A stretch of DNA of 17,648 nt from an uncultured Mollicutes bacterium (GCA_900550795.1 URTN01000001.1:1-17648); one strand, 5' to 3'. Counted from the stretch's first letter, positions 1 to 9,099 are shown. The notes: generated from the letters alone by a model not told the origin. Numbers and translations are program-made.

Positions 1-27
1 TATCTACATTAATTTCAACGTGTTACT

Positions 28-474
28 TTATTGTCTTTTTGCTGCGAAGAAATCATCGATTATTTTCTTGCATTCTTTTTCTTTAATCCCGCCATAAACT
101 AATGGAGATGGATAATTATCCTTAACCGAGAATAGACCATACCTACTTTCAAAGCCAAATTGAGCATCTTTGGCCCCGTAATAAATCGATTTGATTCTAG
201 ACTGTTTTAAAGCTCCGCCACACATAAGGCATGGTTCAAGAGTAACAAATATCGAGCAATCGCTTAAATCAGTCTTTTTCAATACACGTCCCGCTTCTTT
301 TATGGCTTCAATCTCTGCGTGGCTTGAAATATCGAACTTGCTTTCTTTCTTGTTATGGCCAAAAGCGATAGGAGCACCATCTTTAACAATAACCGCCCCA
401 ACAGGTATTTCACCTTCTTCTTTTGCTTTTTTCGCCTCTAGCAAGGCTAGATCCATAAAATAAGAAACGTCCAT
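28..474 (-). CDS. tadA: tRNA-specific adenosine deaminase TadA
   Basis: TadA converts adenosine 34 of the tRNA-Arg(ACG) anticodon to inosine, which lets one tRNA read several Arg codons. The 148-residue product shows the zinc-dependent cytidine/adenosine deaminase motifs: H52-A53-E54 (catalytic Glu and Zn ligand) and P81-C82-x-x-C85 (the two other Zn ligands), with the substrate-binding Asn in GHN at 39-41. Length and the N-terminal EAKKAKEEGEIPVGAV segment fit the family. The frame stays open up to 594, but that upstream part is the SRP RNA gene read as protein, so the start is placed at the ATG at 474; an ATG at 456 is an alternative. Only 15 bases separate this ATG from the RNA 3' end and they hold no Shine-Dalgarno sequence. 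In B. subtilis tadA is also next to the SRP RNA gene (scr). Confidence 0.93.
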   Translation of the reverse strand: MDVSYFMDLALLEAKKAKEEGEIPVGAVIVKDGAPIAFGHNKKESKFDISSHAEIEAIKEAGRVLKKTDLSDCSIFVTLEPCLMCGGALKQSRIKSIYYGAKDAQFGFESRYGLFSVKDNYPSPLVYGGIKEKECKKIIDDFFAAKRQ

Positions 475-489
475 ATTTTTAAAATAAAA

Positions 490-566
490 CCATCGCACAG
501 GGTCAAAGAGTTTAAGGCTGCTTGGTTCCCCACCTGACCTGGTTCGCAATTCGGCCCTCGCGATGG
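490..566 (-). ncRNA. ffs: Small bacterial SRP RNA (4.5S type)
   Basis: This is the RNA scaffold of the signal recognition particle, which binds Ffh and targets nascent membrane proteins. On the minus strand the diagnostic core is visible: CCAGGTCAGG, then a GGAA tetraloop closed by G-G/C-C pairs (GTGGGGAACC), then AAGCAGCC. Relative to E. coli 4.5S RNA the tetraloop-closing pairs have switched from CC/GG to GG/CC, a compensatory change. The ends pair as CCATCGC (566-560) with GCGATGG (496-490), giving about 77 nt without an Alu domain. A TTTTATTTT run follows the stem at once and probably forms the 3' end or terminator. tadA begins just beyond it. Confidence 0.93.
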
Positions 567-573
567 CAAAAGG

Positions 574-582
574 ATTATAACA
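574..582 (-). promoter_or_regulatory. Extended -10 promoter for SRP RNA
   Basis: The minus strand reads TGTTATAAT, a perfect TATAAT (579-574) preceded by the TG of an extended -10. The predicted start, about 7 bases further on, falls at 567-566, exactly where the outer SRP RNA stem begins. No good -35 lies 16-18 bases upstream; a TTGACT at 594-589 is too close (9-base spacer). The promoter probably also serves tadA by read-through. Confidence 0.7.
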
Positions 583-625
583 TAAACTAGTCAAATTAAA
601 TGATGAAATTTCTCTTATATGGCAT

Positions 626-663
626 GTAAAAGAAAAATCCGCCTACACGGGGTAAACGGATTT
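626..663 (-). terminator. Rho-independent terminator after serS
   Basis: On the minus strand AAATCCG (663-657) pairs with CGGATTT (641-635) around a 15-base loop, followed by a T-rich run (TTTTTCTTTT). It begins 11 bases after the serS stop and closes the yaaA-to-serS unit before the SRP RNA promoter. Confidence 0.75.
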
Positions 664-673
664 GAGATTTTAT

Positions 674-1954
674 TTATTTCTTTATTGGCTTTAATACTTC
701 AAGTCCACCCATATATTTACGTAATGGAACCGGAATTATTACAGAGCCATCTTCTTGTTGAAGTTGCTCGACTAAGGCAGGAAAGACTCTAGAAGTAGCT
801 AGGCCAGATCCATTTAATGTATGGCAATATTTGGTCTTGCCATTTTCATCTTTATAACGGATCATGCCTCTTCTAGCTTGATAATCTCTTGCATTGGAGA
901 CAGAAGATACTTCTTTATAAATTCCCATAGATGGAATCCAAACTTCGATATCATATGTCCTAGCCATTGAATGGGAGCAATCTCCAGCAGCTAGTTTGTC
1001 AATCTGATAGGTTAATCCTAATCCTTCAACAAGTTTCTTGGCCTTATTAACCATTTCTTCAAAAGCAGCATCGCTACCTTCTTCAGTCGTATATTGGACC
1101 ATTTCGACTTTATTGAATTGATAACCTCTAATCATGCCTCTTTCTTCGGTACGATAAGAACCAGCTTCCTTTCTATAGCAAGGAGTATAGGCGAAATATT
1201 TCTTTGGCAAATCATTTAAAGAAAGGATTTCGTTTCTATGTAAGTTGACTAAGGCAGTTTCGGCAGTTGGAAGGATGAACTTCCTTGGTTCCATTCCTTC
1301 TAGCCAAAATACATCGCTTTCGAATTTTGGGAATTGTCCAGCGGTATAGCCAGATTCATAATTCAAAATATGAGGAGGAAGAATCATTTCATATCCATCA
1401 GCAAGATGGTTTTCGATGAAATAATTTAATAAAGCCCATTCTAGACGTGCACCTAGATTTGTATAAATCCAAGTACCAGTCCCACTGATTTTGGCAGCTC
1501 TTTTATAATCAATTAATCCTAGGGATTCGCAAAGCTCAACATGGTTCTTTGGAGTAAAACCGAACTTTCTTTCTTCTCCAAAATGATAAATTGGGTGGTT
1601 ATTTTCTTTTGAACCAGCAACCAAATCATCATCAGGAAGGTTTGGAAGAACTTCGACAAGAGACTTAATCTTGGCTTCGATTTCGTTTAGCTTTTCCTCG
1701 CTTTCCTTATTTTGGGCACCAAGTTCTTTAACTTTAGCAAAGATGGATTTTACATCTCCACCTTCTTTTTTAACCGCAGGAACTGAAGCAGATAATTTGT
1801 TTTGTTCAGCCTTAATAGCCTCAACTTTCTTTAAAAGTTCAAGTCTTTGGGAAGATAATTCAATAATTTCAGTTGGATCAAAGTCCCATAATTTCTTCTT
1901 CAAAGCCGCTTTTACATAATCTGGCTTTTCTAGGATGAGTTTTACATCAAGCAT
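674..1954 (-). CDS. serS: Serine--tRNA ligase
   Basis: SerRS charges tRNA-Ser (and tRNA-Sec where present) with serine in the cytoplasm. The 426-residue product has the family layout: an N-terminal helical hairpin that contacts the tRNA (about residues 27-102, rich in K/E heptads), then a class II synthetase core. Visible are the TAE serine-site motif at 230-232, motif 2 as CYRKEAGS with R261 and E263, and motif 3 as NGSGLATSR (381-389). The C-terminus, with IPVPLRKYMGG, is intact. Its start overlaps the end of the upstream glycosyltransferase-like gene by 8 bases, so the two are probably translationally coupled. No T-box leader is seen; expression seems to depend on the gyrase operon. Confidence 0.96.
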   Translation of the reverse strand: MLDVKLILEKPDYVKAALKKKLWDFDPTEIIELSSQRLELLKKVEAIKAEQNKLSASVPAVKKEGGDVKSIFAKVKELGAQNKESEEKLNEIEAKIKSLVEVLPNLPDDDLVAGSKENNHPIYHFGEERKFGFTPKNHVELCESLGLIDYKRAAKISGTGTWIYTNLGARLEWALLNYFIENHLADGYEMILPPHILNYESGYTAGQFPKFESDVFWLEGMEPRKFILPTAETALVNLHRNEILSLNDLPKKYFAYTPCYRKEAGSYRTEERGMIRGYQFNKVEMVQYTTEEGSDAAFEEMVNKAKKLVEGLGLTYQIDKLAAGDCSHSMARTYDIEVWIPSMGIYKEVSSVSNARDYQARRGMIRYKDENGKTKYCHTLNGSGLATSRVFPALVEQLQQEDGSVIIPVPLRKYMGGLEVLKPIKK

Positions 1955-2951
1955 TTTCTTTCTCCTTCTCTAACAAGGACAAATAATATCCTTTTAGGAT
2001 TTCTCCTCCTTTGGCCAATGAATATTTTCTAGCCAAGGATAACGATTGAATTATAGTATTGTTTGTTTTTTCTTGATACATTAATTCAAGAAAATTGGAA
2101 ATTTTTTCTTCTTTTTCAAACATGTAGCAAGTTTTTTGGTCAATTAGCAGATTGTTTAATGATTGCTTTCCTAGACAAACTACTTGGCAAGAAGCGCTGA
2201 AGGCATCCATGACTCCAATTACATCAGGAATATCATCTAGCACTAAATATATAGATGCGCGTAAGAGAGCACTTCTATAAATATCATCCACAACCAAAGA
2301 TTCTAATGAAACGTTTTTAGGTTTGCTAACTCCTCTTATTTTGGAATAAGACAGCCATTTTCCCATATCGGTTCCAAAAAAGAAAAACCTATAGGAAGGA
2401 CAAGAGGAAGCAATTCTATATAAAGAAGAAAGCTTTTCCTTGTCTTTAAAAGAACCGGTACATATAGCAACTTTCTCGTTTTCCCTAATTGAAAAATACC
2501 TAGGGAAGATTTCTTTGTCGTTATTACGTTTGTCAAATTTGGATTGGGTCAAGCAAAAAGGAAGGACCTCGACTCTAGTTTTTACCCCATGAGTCAAAGC
2601 AAATTCCTTTAATATTTCATTAGGTACCAAAACTAGGTCACTTGCATTCAAGAATTTTGGTTTTTTCTTGTCTAATTGATACACGTCCCCCTTCTTTTTA
2701 AGGAAAGAGGCTTTTTTATCACGTTCAGAATAGAAACAGCAAACAACAGTTTTTACCCCATCAAGCTTACAATCATTCAGCTTGTTTATGTCTGAATAAG
2801 AAATAAAAGTAGCGAGGTCAGGAGATTGCCACTGCGAATCTACCCAGGCAATCCCTACACTCTCGCATTCGCCCTTGAGGGTTTTGCGCATGCGTACACC
2901 CTCAAAGGCTTGTTGGTTATTTTTGTTTTTAAAATGAATATAGACCTTCAT
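1947..2951 (-). CDS. Putative GT-B (GT4-like) glycosyltransferase
   Basis: A 334-residue protein without signal peptide or obvious membrane segment. It resembles a two-domain GT-B glycosyltransferase, related to the GT4 group that includes diacylglycerol glucosyltransferases. Visible support: an N-terminal domain with NASDLVLVPNEILKEFA (102-118), matching the 'ADLVIAPSEFLKE' segment of GT4 enzymes; a linker ending RVEVLPFCL; a second Rossmann-like domain starting VAICTGSF (161-168); and MDAFSASCQVVCL (248-260) where GT4 enzymes have LEAMASGxPVV. The usual E-x7-E donor motif is not intact: the second Glu is Asp249 and no acidic residue sits eight positions before it. Donor and acceptor cannot be read from the sequence; a glycolipid role is only a guess. 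It lies 5 bases after gyrA and overlaps serS, so it belongs to that operon. There is no clear Shine-Dalgarno. Confidence 0.5.
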   Translation of the reverse strand: MKVYIHFKNKNNQQAFEGVRMRKTLKGECESVGIAWVDSQWQSPDLATFISYSDINKLNDCKLDGVKTVVCCFYSERDKKASFLKKKGDVYQLDKKKPKFLNASDLVLVPNEILKEFALTHGVKTRVEVLPFCLTQSKFDKRNNDKEIFPRYFSIRENEKVAICTGSFKDKEKLSSLYRIASSCPSYRFFFFGTDMGKWLSYSKIRGVSKPKNVSLESLVVDDIYRSALLRASIYLVLDDIPDVIGVMDAFSASCQVVCLGKQSLNNLLIDQKTCYMFEKEEKISNFLELMYQEKTNNTIIQSLSLARKYSLAKGGEILKGYYLSLLEKEKENA

Positions 2952-2956
2952 GAATC

Positions 2957-5719
2957 TTATTCAACTTCGTCAGGACGAACGACCTTTTCAGTAGCTACAG
3001 TTTCTTCAGGCTCTGTAGCTTCATCAACAACTCCTTCGCCTTCTTCTTCATCTTCTTCGACATCAGAATGAGGAATTATAGCAATAGAAGCAACTTTGGT
3101 CTTTTCATCAACAGCAATTATCTTAACGCCTTGTGTATTACGTCCAGCAATCTTGATTTCAGAAATTGGAGTACGGATAACAATGCCAGATTGAGTAACT
3201 ACCAATAAATCTTCATCTCCATTGACGGCTCTAACGGCACATAAGACACCAGTTTTAGTAGTGGTCTTAATGGTTAAGACACCCTTTGCTCCACGAGAAG
3301 TCAATCTATAGCCATCATAGGTTCTAGTTGTACCATCTTCCATGGTAACTTCAGTATCTTTAGCGTAAGAAATCTTTCCAAATCCCTTATTTGTTAAGAC
3401 TAAGATCTTGTCGCCTTCTAATGATGTAGTAGCGCCAACGATTATAGATCCATCATCAAGATTCATACCCTTGACACCAGCAGCGGTTCTACCCATGTCG
3501 CGGGCTTCGTCTTCATAGAAGCTACAAAGTTTTCCATTATCGCTAGCAAGCGAGACAATCGCATGTCCATCAGTACGCTTTACATCAAATAAATCGTCGC
3601 CTTCTTTTAATCCAACAGCAATCTTTCCATTGCTATGGATGGATTCGAACATCTTCAAAGAAGTTCTCTTAACGATACCGTTCTTCGAGATGAAGAAGAG
3701 GTAATTATCTTCTGAATAATCATCACATGGTACTATTGAAACGACTTTTTCTTCCTTATCTAAATTGAGGAAGTTTTGGGCAGGCATGCCTTTTCCAATT
3801 CTTCCAGAATCAGGAATTTGATAGCCACGTAAACGATATACTTTGCCTAATGTAGTGAAGAAAAGGATATCGGTATGGGTTTTGGTGTGTTTGATAAGTT
3901 TAACAATATCGCCGCCAACGGTCTTCATGCCGGTAATGCCTCTACCTCCGCGGTGCTGGGCAGAGAAGGTATCATCATCAACACGCTTGATGTAGCCGTT
4001 TTTAGTAAGGGCAACGATAATGTTCTTTTGAGGAATCAAGTCCTCGTTTTCAATATCGGCAGCATCGTCAGAGATTTCAGTCAAACGAGAATCGCCGAAT
4101 TTATCTTTGATTTCGCTTAATTCCTTGATCATCAAATCAACGATGTTGTCTCTAGATGATAATAACCTATTGTATTCAGCAATATTGGTTTCCAAAGAAT
4201 GTTTTTCAGCCATTAACTTATCTTGTTCCATTCCTTGTAAACGACGTAATGTCATCGCTAAAATAGCATCACATTGAGGTTGGCTTAGCCCAAACCTTTC
4301 ATTTAATCTAGCAGAAGATTCTTCATCATTTTTAGAATCTCTAATGATATGGATAACTTCGTCGATATTATCGTGAGCAAGTATCAAACCTTCGACAATG
4401 TGAAGTCTATCGGAATCTCTCTTTAATAAGAATTTTGTTCTTCTAGTCAAGACGCTGATTTGGAATTCAATGTAGTCTTTTAGCAAGGCGTCGATTCCTA
4501 AAATTTTAGGAGCCCCGTCTTCAAGGCAAAGGTTAATAATGCCAAAGTTAGTTTGCAAGGCAGTGTGCTTTAATAAATTATTGGCAACAACTTCAGGGAT
4601 GCAGTCTTTTCTTATCTCAACGACTACACGTATCCCCTCTTTATTCGATTCATCTCTAACATCAACGATGCCATCAATGACTTTATCACGAACTAGAGTT
4701 CCAATATTTTCAACTAAGGCAGCCTTATTTACTTGATATGGAATTTCAGTAACGACAATCCTAGATTTGCCATTATCCATTTCCTCGATGTGGTATTTAG
4801 AACGGATGGTAATGGTGCCTTGTCCAGTAGTATAGGCATCAAGGATTCCTTGACGTCCTAAAATGATACCGCCACTTGGGAAATCAGGTCCTGGTAAATA
4901 ATTTTGCATTATTTCGGCAGGGGTGAGTTCTGGGTTTTTGGCAACAGCAATAACAGCATCAATGGTTTCACTTAAATTATGTGGAGCCATGTTGGTAGCC
5001 ATACCAACGGCAATACCTTGGCTACCATTAACGATTAAGTTAGGGAAACGGCAAGGCAATACCTCTGGTTCGACTTCGGTGCCATCATAGTTAGCGACGA
5101 AATTGACAGTATCGCAATTGATGTCTCGCACAAGTTCGAGGCTAAGTTTATTCATCCTAGCTTCGGTATAACGCATAGCAGCAGCTTCATCGCCATCGAT
5201 AGAACCGAAGTTACCGTGTCCGTCAACTAATGTATAACGGAGTGAGAAAGGTTGGGCTAAACGAACTAATGTTCCATAAAGAGCGCTATCGCCATGAGGG
5301 TGATATTTACCCATGACGTCACCAACGATACGAGCACATTTCTTATATGGCTTATTCGGTTGCATGCCGGATTCATTCATGCCGTAGATGATTCTACGTT
5401 GAACTGGTTTAAAGCCATCCCTTACATCAGGAATTGCACGAGAGACAATAACTGACATGGAATAATCAAGGAAGGCTGTTTTGACTTCGTCTGAAATATC
5501 TCTATCAATTAAGCCTGGGATAATTCCAGAAACGGCAGCTTCATGGCCAAACATGGCATCTTCGGATTGCTGCCCTTCTCTTGAGGCTACTAAAGGTTTT
5601 TCGGTGGCGTTTTCTTCGTTTTCAGAAGTTTCTTCATCGGAAGAAGTTTCTTCGTTTTCAGAAGTTTCTTCGTTTTCAGAAGTTTCTTCATCGATTAATT
5701 TCTTTTCATCGTTTTCCAT
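2957..5719 (-). CDS. gyrA: DNA gyrase subunit A
   Basis: GyrA is the breakage-reunion subunit of the A2B2 gyrase that introduces negative supercoils. The 920-residue product has the winged-helix/tower core with catalytic Tyr184 ([10 protein letters not shown]), the QRDR segment [13 protein letters not shown] (138-150), and a C-terminal beta-pinwheel containing the GyrA box as QHRGGRG (588-594), which separates gyrase from ParC. Three oddities stand out. An acidic extension of about 65 residues built on an ETSENE repeat precedes the conserved core. Residue 149, equivalent to E. coli Asp87, is Gly. The C-terminal tail is also strongly acidic. The start is well supported: AAGGAGGG at 5735-5728 lies 8 bases upstream and overlaps the gyrB stop, so gyrA translation is probably coupled to gyrB. 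Confidence 0.97.
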   Translation of the reverse strand: MENDEKKLIDEETSENEETSENEETSSDEETSENEENATEKPLVASREGQQSEDAMFGHEAAVSGIIPGLIDRDISDEVKTAFLDYSMSVIVSRAIPDVRDGFKPVQRRIIYGMNESGMQPNKPYKKCARIVGDVMGKYHPHGDSALYGTLVRLAQPFSLRYTLVDGHGNFGSIDGDEAAAMRYTEARMNKLSLELVRDINCDTVNFVANYDGTEVEPEVLPCRFPNLIVNGSQGIAVGMATNMAPHNLSETIDAVIAVAKNPELTPAEIMQNYLPGPDFPSGGIILGRQGILDAYTTGQGTITIRSKYHIEEMDNGKSRIVVTEIPYQVNKAALVENIGTLVRDKVIDGIVDVRDESNKEGIRVVVEIRKDCIPEVVANNLLKHTALQTNFGIINLCLEDGAPKILGIDALLKDYIEFQISVLTRRTKFLLKRDSDRLHIVEGLILAHDNIDEVIHIIRDSKNDEESSARLNERFGLSQPQCDAILAMTLRRLQGMEQDKLMAEKHSLETNIAEYNRLLSSRDNIVDLMIKELSEIKDKFGDSRLTEISDDAADIENEDLIPQKNIIVALTKNGYIKRVDDDTFSAQHRGGRGITGMKTVGGDIVKLIKHTKTHTDILFFTTLGKVYRLRGYQIPDSGRIGKGMPAQNFLNLDKEEKVVSIVPCDDYSEDNYLFFISKNGIVKRTSLKMFESIHSNGKIAVGLKEGDDLFDVKRTDGHAIVSLASDNGKLCSFYEDEARDMGRTAAGVKGMNLDDGSIIVGATTSLEGDKILVLTNKGFGKISYAKDTEVTMEDGTTRTYDGYRLTSRGAKGVLTIKTTTKTGVLCAVRAVNGDEDLLVVTQSGIVIRTPISEIKIAGRNTQGVKIIAVDEKTKVASIAIIPHSDVEEDEEEGEGVVDEATEPEETVATEKVVRPDEVE
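5615..5686 (-). repeat. 18-bp in-frame tandem repeat in gyrA 5' end
   Basis: Four consecutive 18-bp units encode [18 protein letters not shown] and ETSENE (GyrA residues 12-35). Copies 1, 2 and 4 are nearly identical at DNA level (unit GAAACTTCTGAAAACGAA); the third carries changes giving SSDE. The unit length is a multiple of three, so gain or loss by slippage would keep the reading frame. Confidence 0.9.
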
Positions 5720-5733
5720 TTAATCATCCCTCC

Positions 5734-7794
5734 TTATATATCAAGATTCTTAACGAATTTAGCGTTTTCGACGATATATTGACGTCTTGGCAATACCTCA
5801 TCACCCATTAAGTCGGTGAAGGCTTTTTCAGCTTGGGCCGCATCATCAATAGTTATACGTATCATCTTTCTTTGTTTTGGATCCATGGTTGTTTCCCAAA
5901 GTTGGTTGGCATCCATTTCGCCTAAACCTTTATAACGTTGGAATGGGTAGCCTGCTTTTAATCCTAATTGTTTCTTTAAGACTTCAAGTTGGGCATCGTT
6001 ATAGGCGTAATATGCACTTCCTTTATAATCAATTTTATATAGAGGAGGTTGAGCGATATAGACATGTCCTTCGTCTAGAAGAGGACGCATAAATCTATAG
6101 AAGAATGTTAATAATAAGATTCTGATGTGATCGCCATCGACGTCAGCATCGGTCATGATGACAATCTTGTTATATCTAATCTTTGTAACATCAAAGTTTT
6201 CTCTGATACCAGCTCCAATAGCGGTGATCATGTTACCAATTTCGGCATTGGCCCAGATTCTTTCCTCCCTAGCCTTTTCAACATTAAGGATCTTGCCTCT
6301 TAAAGGAAGGATGGCTTGGGTTTCTCTATCTCTGCCATTTTTAGCACTGCCACCTGCGGAATTACCTTCGACTATATATAATTCACAGATTTCAGGATCT
6401 TTAGATGAGCAGTCTGCTAATTTGCCCGGGAGAGTAGTGAGTTCCATTGAACTCTTACGAATTCTTTCTCTAGCAGCTTGAGCAGCATTTCTTGCCTTTG
6501 TTGCAAGACGAATCTTTTCGATTATTTCTTTGGCTTCGTTTGGATTTTCATATAGCCATTGGCTTAATCCGTCTCCGACGACAGTAGAAACAATTTTTCT
6601 AACTTCGGAGTTACCAAGTTTGGTCTTGGTCTGTCCTTCATACTGTGGGTTAGGATGTTTAACGGAAACAACAGCAGTCAAACCTTCACGGCAATCGTTC
6701 CCACTAAACCTTTCTTCATCCTCTTTTAGAAGTTTTTGTTTTAATGCGTAATCGTTAATTATTCTACCTAGAGCAAGATTCAAACCTTCAACATGGGTTC
6801 CACCTTCTTTAGTAGAAATGTTATTGCAGAAAGAATAAATACCGTTTTGATCGTAGGAATCAGTCCATTGAAGAGCAACTTCGGCATAGATTCTTTCTTT
6901 AGTTTCTCCATCTGCTAAAGTAACTTCTTCAGCACCTTGACAATAGATTGGTTCAGGTGGGAGTTTTACTAATTTATTAACATCGATGTAGGAAACATAT
7001 TCGCGGATACCGCCATCATATTTGAATGTTTCGGTGACAGGAGTTTCTTCACGTAAATCGGTTAAAGTGATTTTGATTCCGCCATTAAGGAAGGCCATTT
7101 GCCTCATGTGGTTCTTAATGGTCTCGTAATTGTAGATAGTTGTTTCGGTAAAGATTGTTGGGTCAGGCTTAAAGGAAACGGTTGTACCTCTTTCTCCTTC
7201 GGTCGAATCCCCAATTCTAGCTAAATGACCTACTGGGTGGCCTCCATTTTCAAAACGAAGGAAGAATTTGCCTCCGTCTCTACAAACGGTGACATCCATC
7301 CATTCGGATAAAGCATTAACTACAGAAGCACCGACGCCATGCAAACCACCGGATACCTTATATCCGCCCTCTCCGCCGAATTTACCACCAGCATGAAGGA
7401 TTGTATAAACGGTTTCAACACCAGACAATCCGGATTTAGCAACCTTGTCAACAGGTACGCCACGACCGTCATCTCTTACGGTGATGGAGTTGTCTTTGTT
7501 AATTGTTACTTCGATATTTTTACAATACCCAGCCAAAGCTTCGTCGATTGAGTTATCGACAATTTCCCACACAAGGTGGTGAAGACCAGCCGAAGCAGTG
7601 GTAGCAATATACATGCCAGGACGTTTCCTGACGGCTTCAAGTCCTTCAAGAACTTGAATATCGCTTCCGCTATAGTCAGCCTTTGCTTTTTCTAGGGCTT
7701 TTTCGTTAGTCACGTCTTCTTTTTTGTAAGTGAAGCGATCTTCTTCATTTACAATTTCTTTTGAAGCGGACTCGTTTTTTTCTTGCTCTGCCAT
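5734..7794 (-). CDS. gyrB: DNA gyrase subunit B
   Basis: GyrB is the ATPase subunit of gyrase. The 686-residue product has a GHKL ATP site (E77 and N81 in WEIVDNSIDEA, DDGRGVP at 108-114, SGGLHGVGAS at 148-157), a transducer domain, and a TOPRIM domain with E476 and DADVD at 549-553, ending in the usual VKNLDI-type tail without the enterobacterial insertion. Residue 478 is Asn in the EGDSAGGSA motif; the equivalent E. coli Asp426 is a known quinolone-resistance site. The frame is open to 7833, but those 13 extra codons contain the ribosome-binding site AGAGGAGG (7809-7802), 7 bases before the ATG at 7794, so that ATG is chosen. The recF stop overlaps this site. Confidence 0.97.
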   Translation of the reverse strand: MAEQEKNESASKEIVNEEDRFTYKKEDVTNEKALEKAKADYSGSDIQVLEGLEAVRKRPGMYIATTASAGLHHLVWEIVDNSIDEALAGYCKNIEVTINKDNSITVRDDGRGVPVDKVAKSGLSGVETVYTILHAGGKFGGEGGYKVSGGLHGVGASVVNALSEWMDVTVCRDGGKFFLRFENGGHPVGHLARIGDSTEGERGTTVSFKPDPTIFTETTIYNYETIKNHMRQMAFLNGGIKITLTDLREETPVTETFKYDGGIREYVSYIDVNKLVKLPPEPIYCQGAEEVTLADGETKERIYAEVALQWTDSYDQNGIYSFCNNISTKEGGTHVEGLNLALGRIINDYALKQKLLKEDEERFSGNDCREGLTAVVSVKHPNPQYEGQTKTKLGNSEVRKIVSTVVGDGLSQWLYENPNEAKEIIEKIRLATKARNAAQAARERIRKSSMELTTLPGKLADCSSKDPEICELYIVEGNSAGGSAKNGRDRETQAILPLRGKILNVEKAREERIWANAEIGNMITAIGAGIRENFDVTKIRYNKIVIMTDADVDGDHIRILLLTFFYRFMRPLLDEGHVYIAQPPLYKIDYKGSAYYAYNDAQLEVLKKQLGLKAGYPFQRYKGLGEMDANQLWETTMDPKQRKMIRITIDDAAQAEKAFTDLMGDEVLPRRQYIVENAKFVKNLDI

Positions 7795-7798
7795 TTGA

Positions 7799-8866
7799 TT
7801 ACCTCCTCTTGGCATTATTCGCGGCAACTTCAATTACTGAAGCACCTTCGATTTCTAATTTTGTAGCGGTTATAAACACCTGAGAGAATTTCTTTACGAT
7901 GTTTAGTAACCTTTCGACGTGGTTTTTATCAAGCTCGCTAGTCACGTCATCTAGCACACATATCGGCTTTTTCTCTTTGCTTTCTATTAAAAGGTAAGGG
8001 ATTAACTTAACCACCAATGAAGCAATTCGATTTTCCCCTTGGCTTCCATATAGCCCAACATCTTGCCCATCCATCTTGAAGCAAAAGTCTTCTCGATGTA
8101 TCCCAACATTAGTTTGGCGACGGGACAAATCTGATTCCAGGGCGTCTAGGTAGGCTTTTTTCATGGATCCGATTAAATTATCGGTTTGACTTACAAAAGG
8201 CTTGTAAACAATGTTGCATCGCTTCTTGTCGCCTCTTAGTCTTTCCATGAATGAAGGAAGAAGAGAATTAATAGAAGAAACATAATCAACCCTATATTTG
8301 ATTATTGGCTCTGACAGTTTGATCATCTGCTCCGTGAGTACATTAAGCAAATCTAGGTTTGGATTGTCCTGCTTCAGTAAGGCATTTCTTTCTTTTAGCA
8401 ATTTTGAATACCCACCGATTAGGGTTAGATATTCGTCATACTTTTTAGAAATCGCCACATCCAGGAAATTTCTCCTTTCGGAAGGGGGTGAACGGAATAA
8501 CCGCGTATCATCAGGAGAGAAGACTATGACATTTACCAATTTAGATAAATCCGACAATCTTCTTATTGGGTTTCCGTTGATTCTTATCTTCTTGGCATTC
8601 TTTTCAATCCTAATCTCTATTTGACGATGAAGTTCGCCTTCGCTAATGGAAGCATTTATCAAAGCGAACTCTTTGCCGTCTTTAATAAGGTTCCTATCAT
8701 CAAGAGTCCTCCAACTCCTAGCTAAAGAAAGATAATAGATAGCCTCGGCAAGATTAGTTTTTCCCACCGCGTTCTCGCCAACGATGAGGTTTAACCCAGA
8801 AGATAAATCCAAGTCGAGATAATCGTAGCTCCGAAAGTTTCTAAGCTCGATATGATTCAAGATCAT
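7799..8866 (-). CDS. recF: DNA replication and repair protein RecF
   Basis: RecF is an SMC/ABC-like ATPase that, with RecO and RecR, loads RecA at single-strand gaps. The 355-residue product shows Walker A as GENAVGKT (30-37), the 'FSPDDTRLFRSPPSERRNFLD' region typical of RecF (about 115-135), an ABC-signature segment GSQGENR, and a Walker B segment CVLDDVTSELD followed by the D-loop. Length is normal. Its ATG overlaps the yaaA stop in an ATGA arrangement (8866-8863), and its stop lies 4 bases from the gyrB start, so it is embedded in the yaaA-recF-gyrB-gyrA unit as in B. subtilis. Confidence 0.96.
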   Translation of the reverse strand: MILNHIELRNFRSYDYLDLDLSSGLNLIVGENAVGKTNLAEAIYYLSLARSWRTLDDRNLIKDGKEFALINASISEGELHRQIEIRIEKNAKKIRINGNPIRRLSDLSKLVNVIVFSPDDTRLFRSPPSERRNFLDVAISKKYDEYLTLIGGYSKLLKERNALLKQDNPNLDLLNVLTEQMIKLSEPIIKYRVDYVSSINSLLPSFMERLRGDKKRCNIVYKPFVSQTDNLIGSMKKAYLDALESDLSRRQTNVGIHREDFCFKMDGQDVGLYGSQGENRIASLVVKLIPYLLIESKEKKPICVLDDVTSELDKNHVERLLNIVKKFSQVFITATKLEIEGASVIEVAANNAKRR

Positions 8867-9081
8867 TTTGTAATTGCAAATGTTTCACTTCCAATTACAA
8901 CTAGATAGCCAGGGTAAAGTTTCCTGCCTCTTCGATTGTCTTCTTCTCCGTTAACTAGAACTTTGTTAGAAGCAAGGAAAAGCTTGGCCTCACCACCGTG
9001 GTCAATTATCGAAGCGAGTTTCAATAGTTGCCCTAAAGTGATGTAATCGGTTGTGATTTTTATTTCTTTTTGCGACTTCAT
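8863..9081 (-). CDS. yaaA: S4-domain RNA-binding protein YaaA (RlbA-like)
   Basis: A 72-residue single S4-domain protein of the B. subtilis YaaA family, found between dnaN and recF in many Firmicutes and linked to ribosome biogenesis; the name is unrelated to E. coli yaaA. Diagnostic segments are ITTDYITLGQLLKLA (9-23) and KVLVNGEEDNRRGRKLYPG (40-58), the basic RNA-binding face of the S4 fold. Translation starts 7 bases after an AAAAAGG element. It is the first gene of the recF-gyrase-serS unit and overlaps recF by 4 bases (ATGA). Confidence 0.92.
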   Translation of the reverse strand: MKSQKEIKITTDYITLGQLLKLASIIDHGGEAKLFLASNKVLVNGEEDNRRGRKLYPGYLVVIGSETFAITK

Positions 9082-9099
9082 TTTTAGACCTTTTTACAC

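Noticed and set aside
1..27. Start of a further gene such as dnaX downstream of tadA
   Set aside because: The 27 bases hold no usable start codon or ribosome-binding site on the minus strand; an ATG there is followed at once by TAG.
475..594. N-terminal 40-residue extension of TadA
   Set aside because: This stretch is the SRP RNA gene and its promoter; TadA homology starts near the ATG at 474.
7795..7833. Earlier gyrB start giving 13 extra residues
   Set aside because: The extra codons contain the gyrB ribosome-binding site and overlap the recF end; the ATG at 7794 has ideal spacing.
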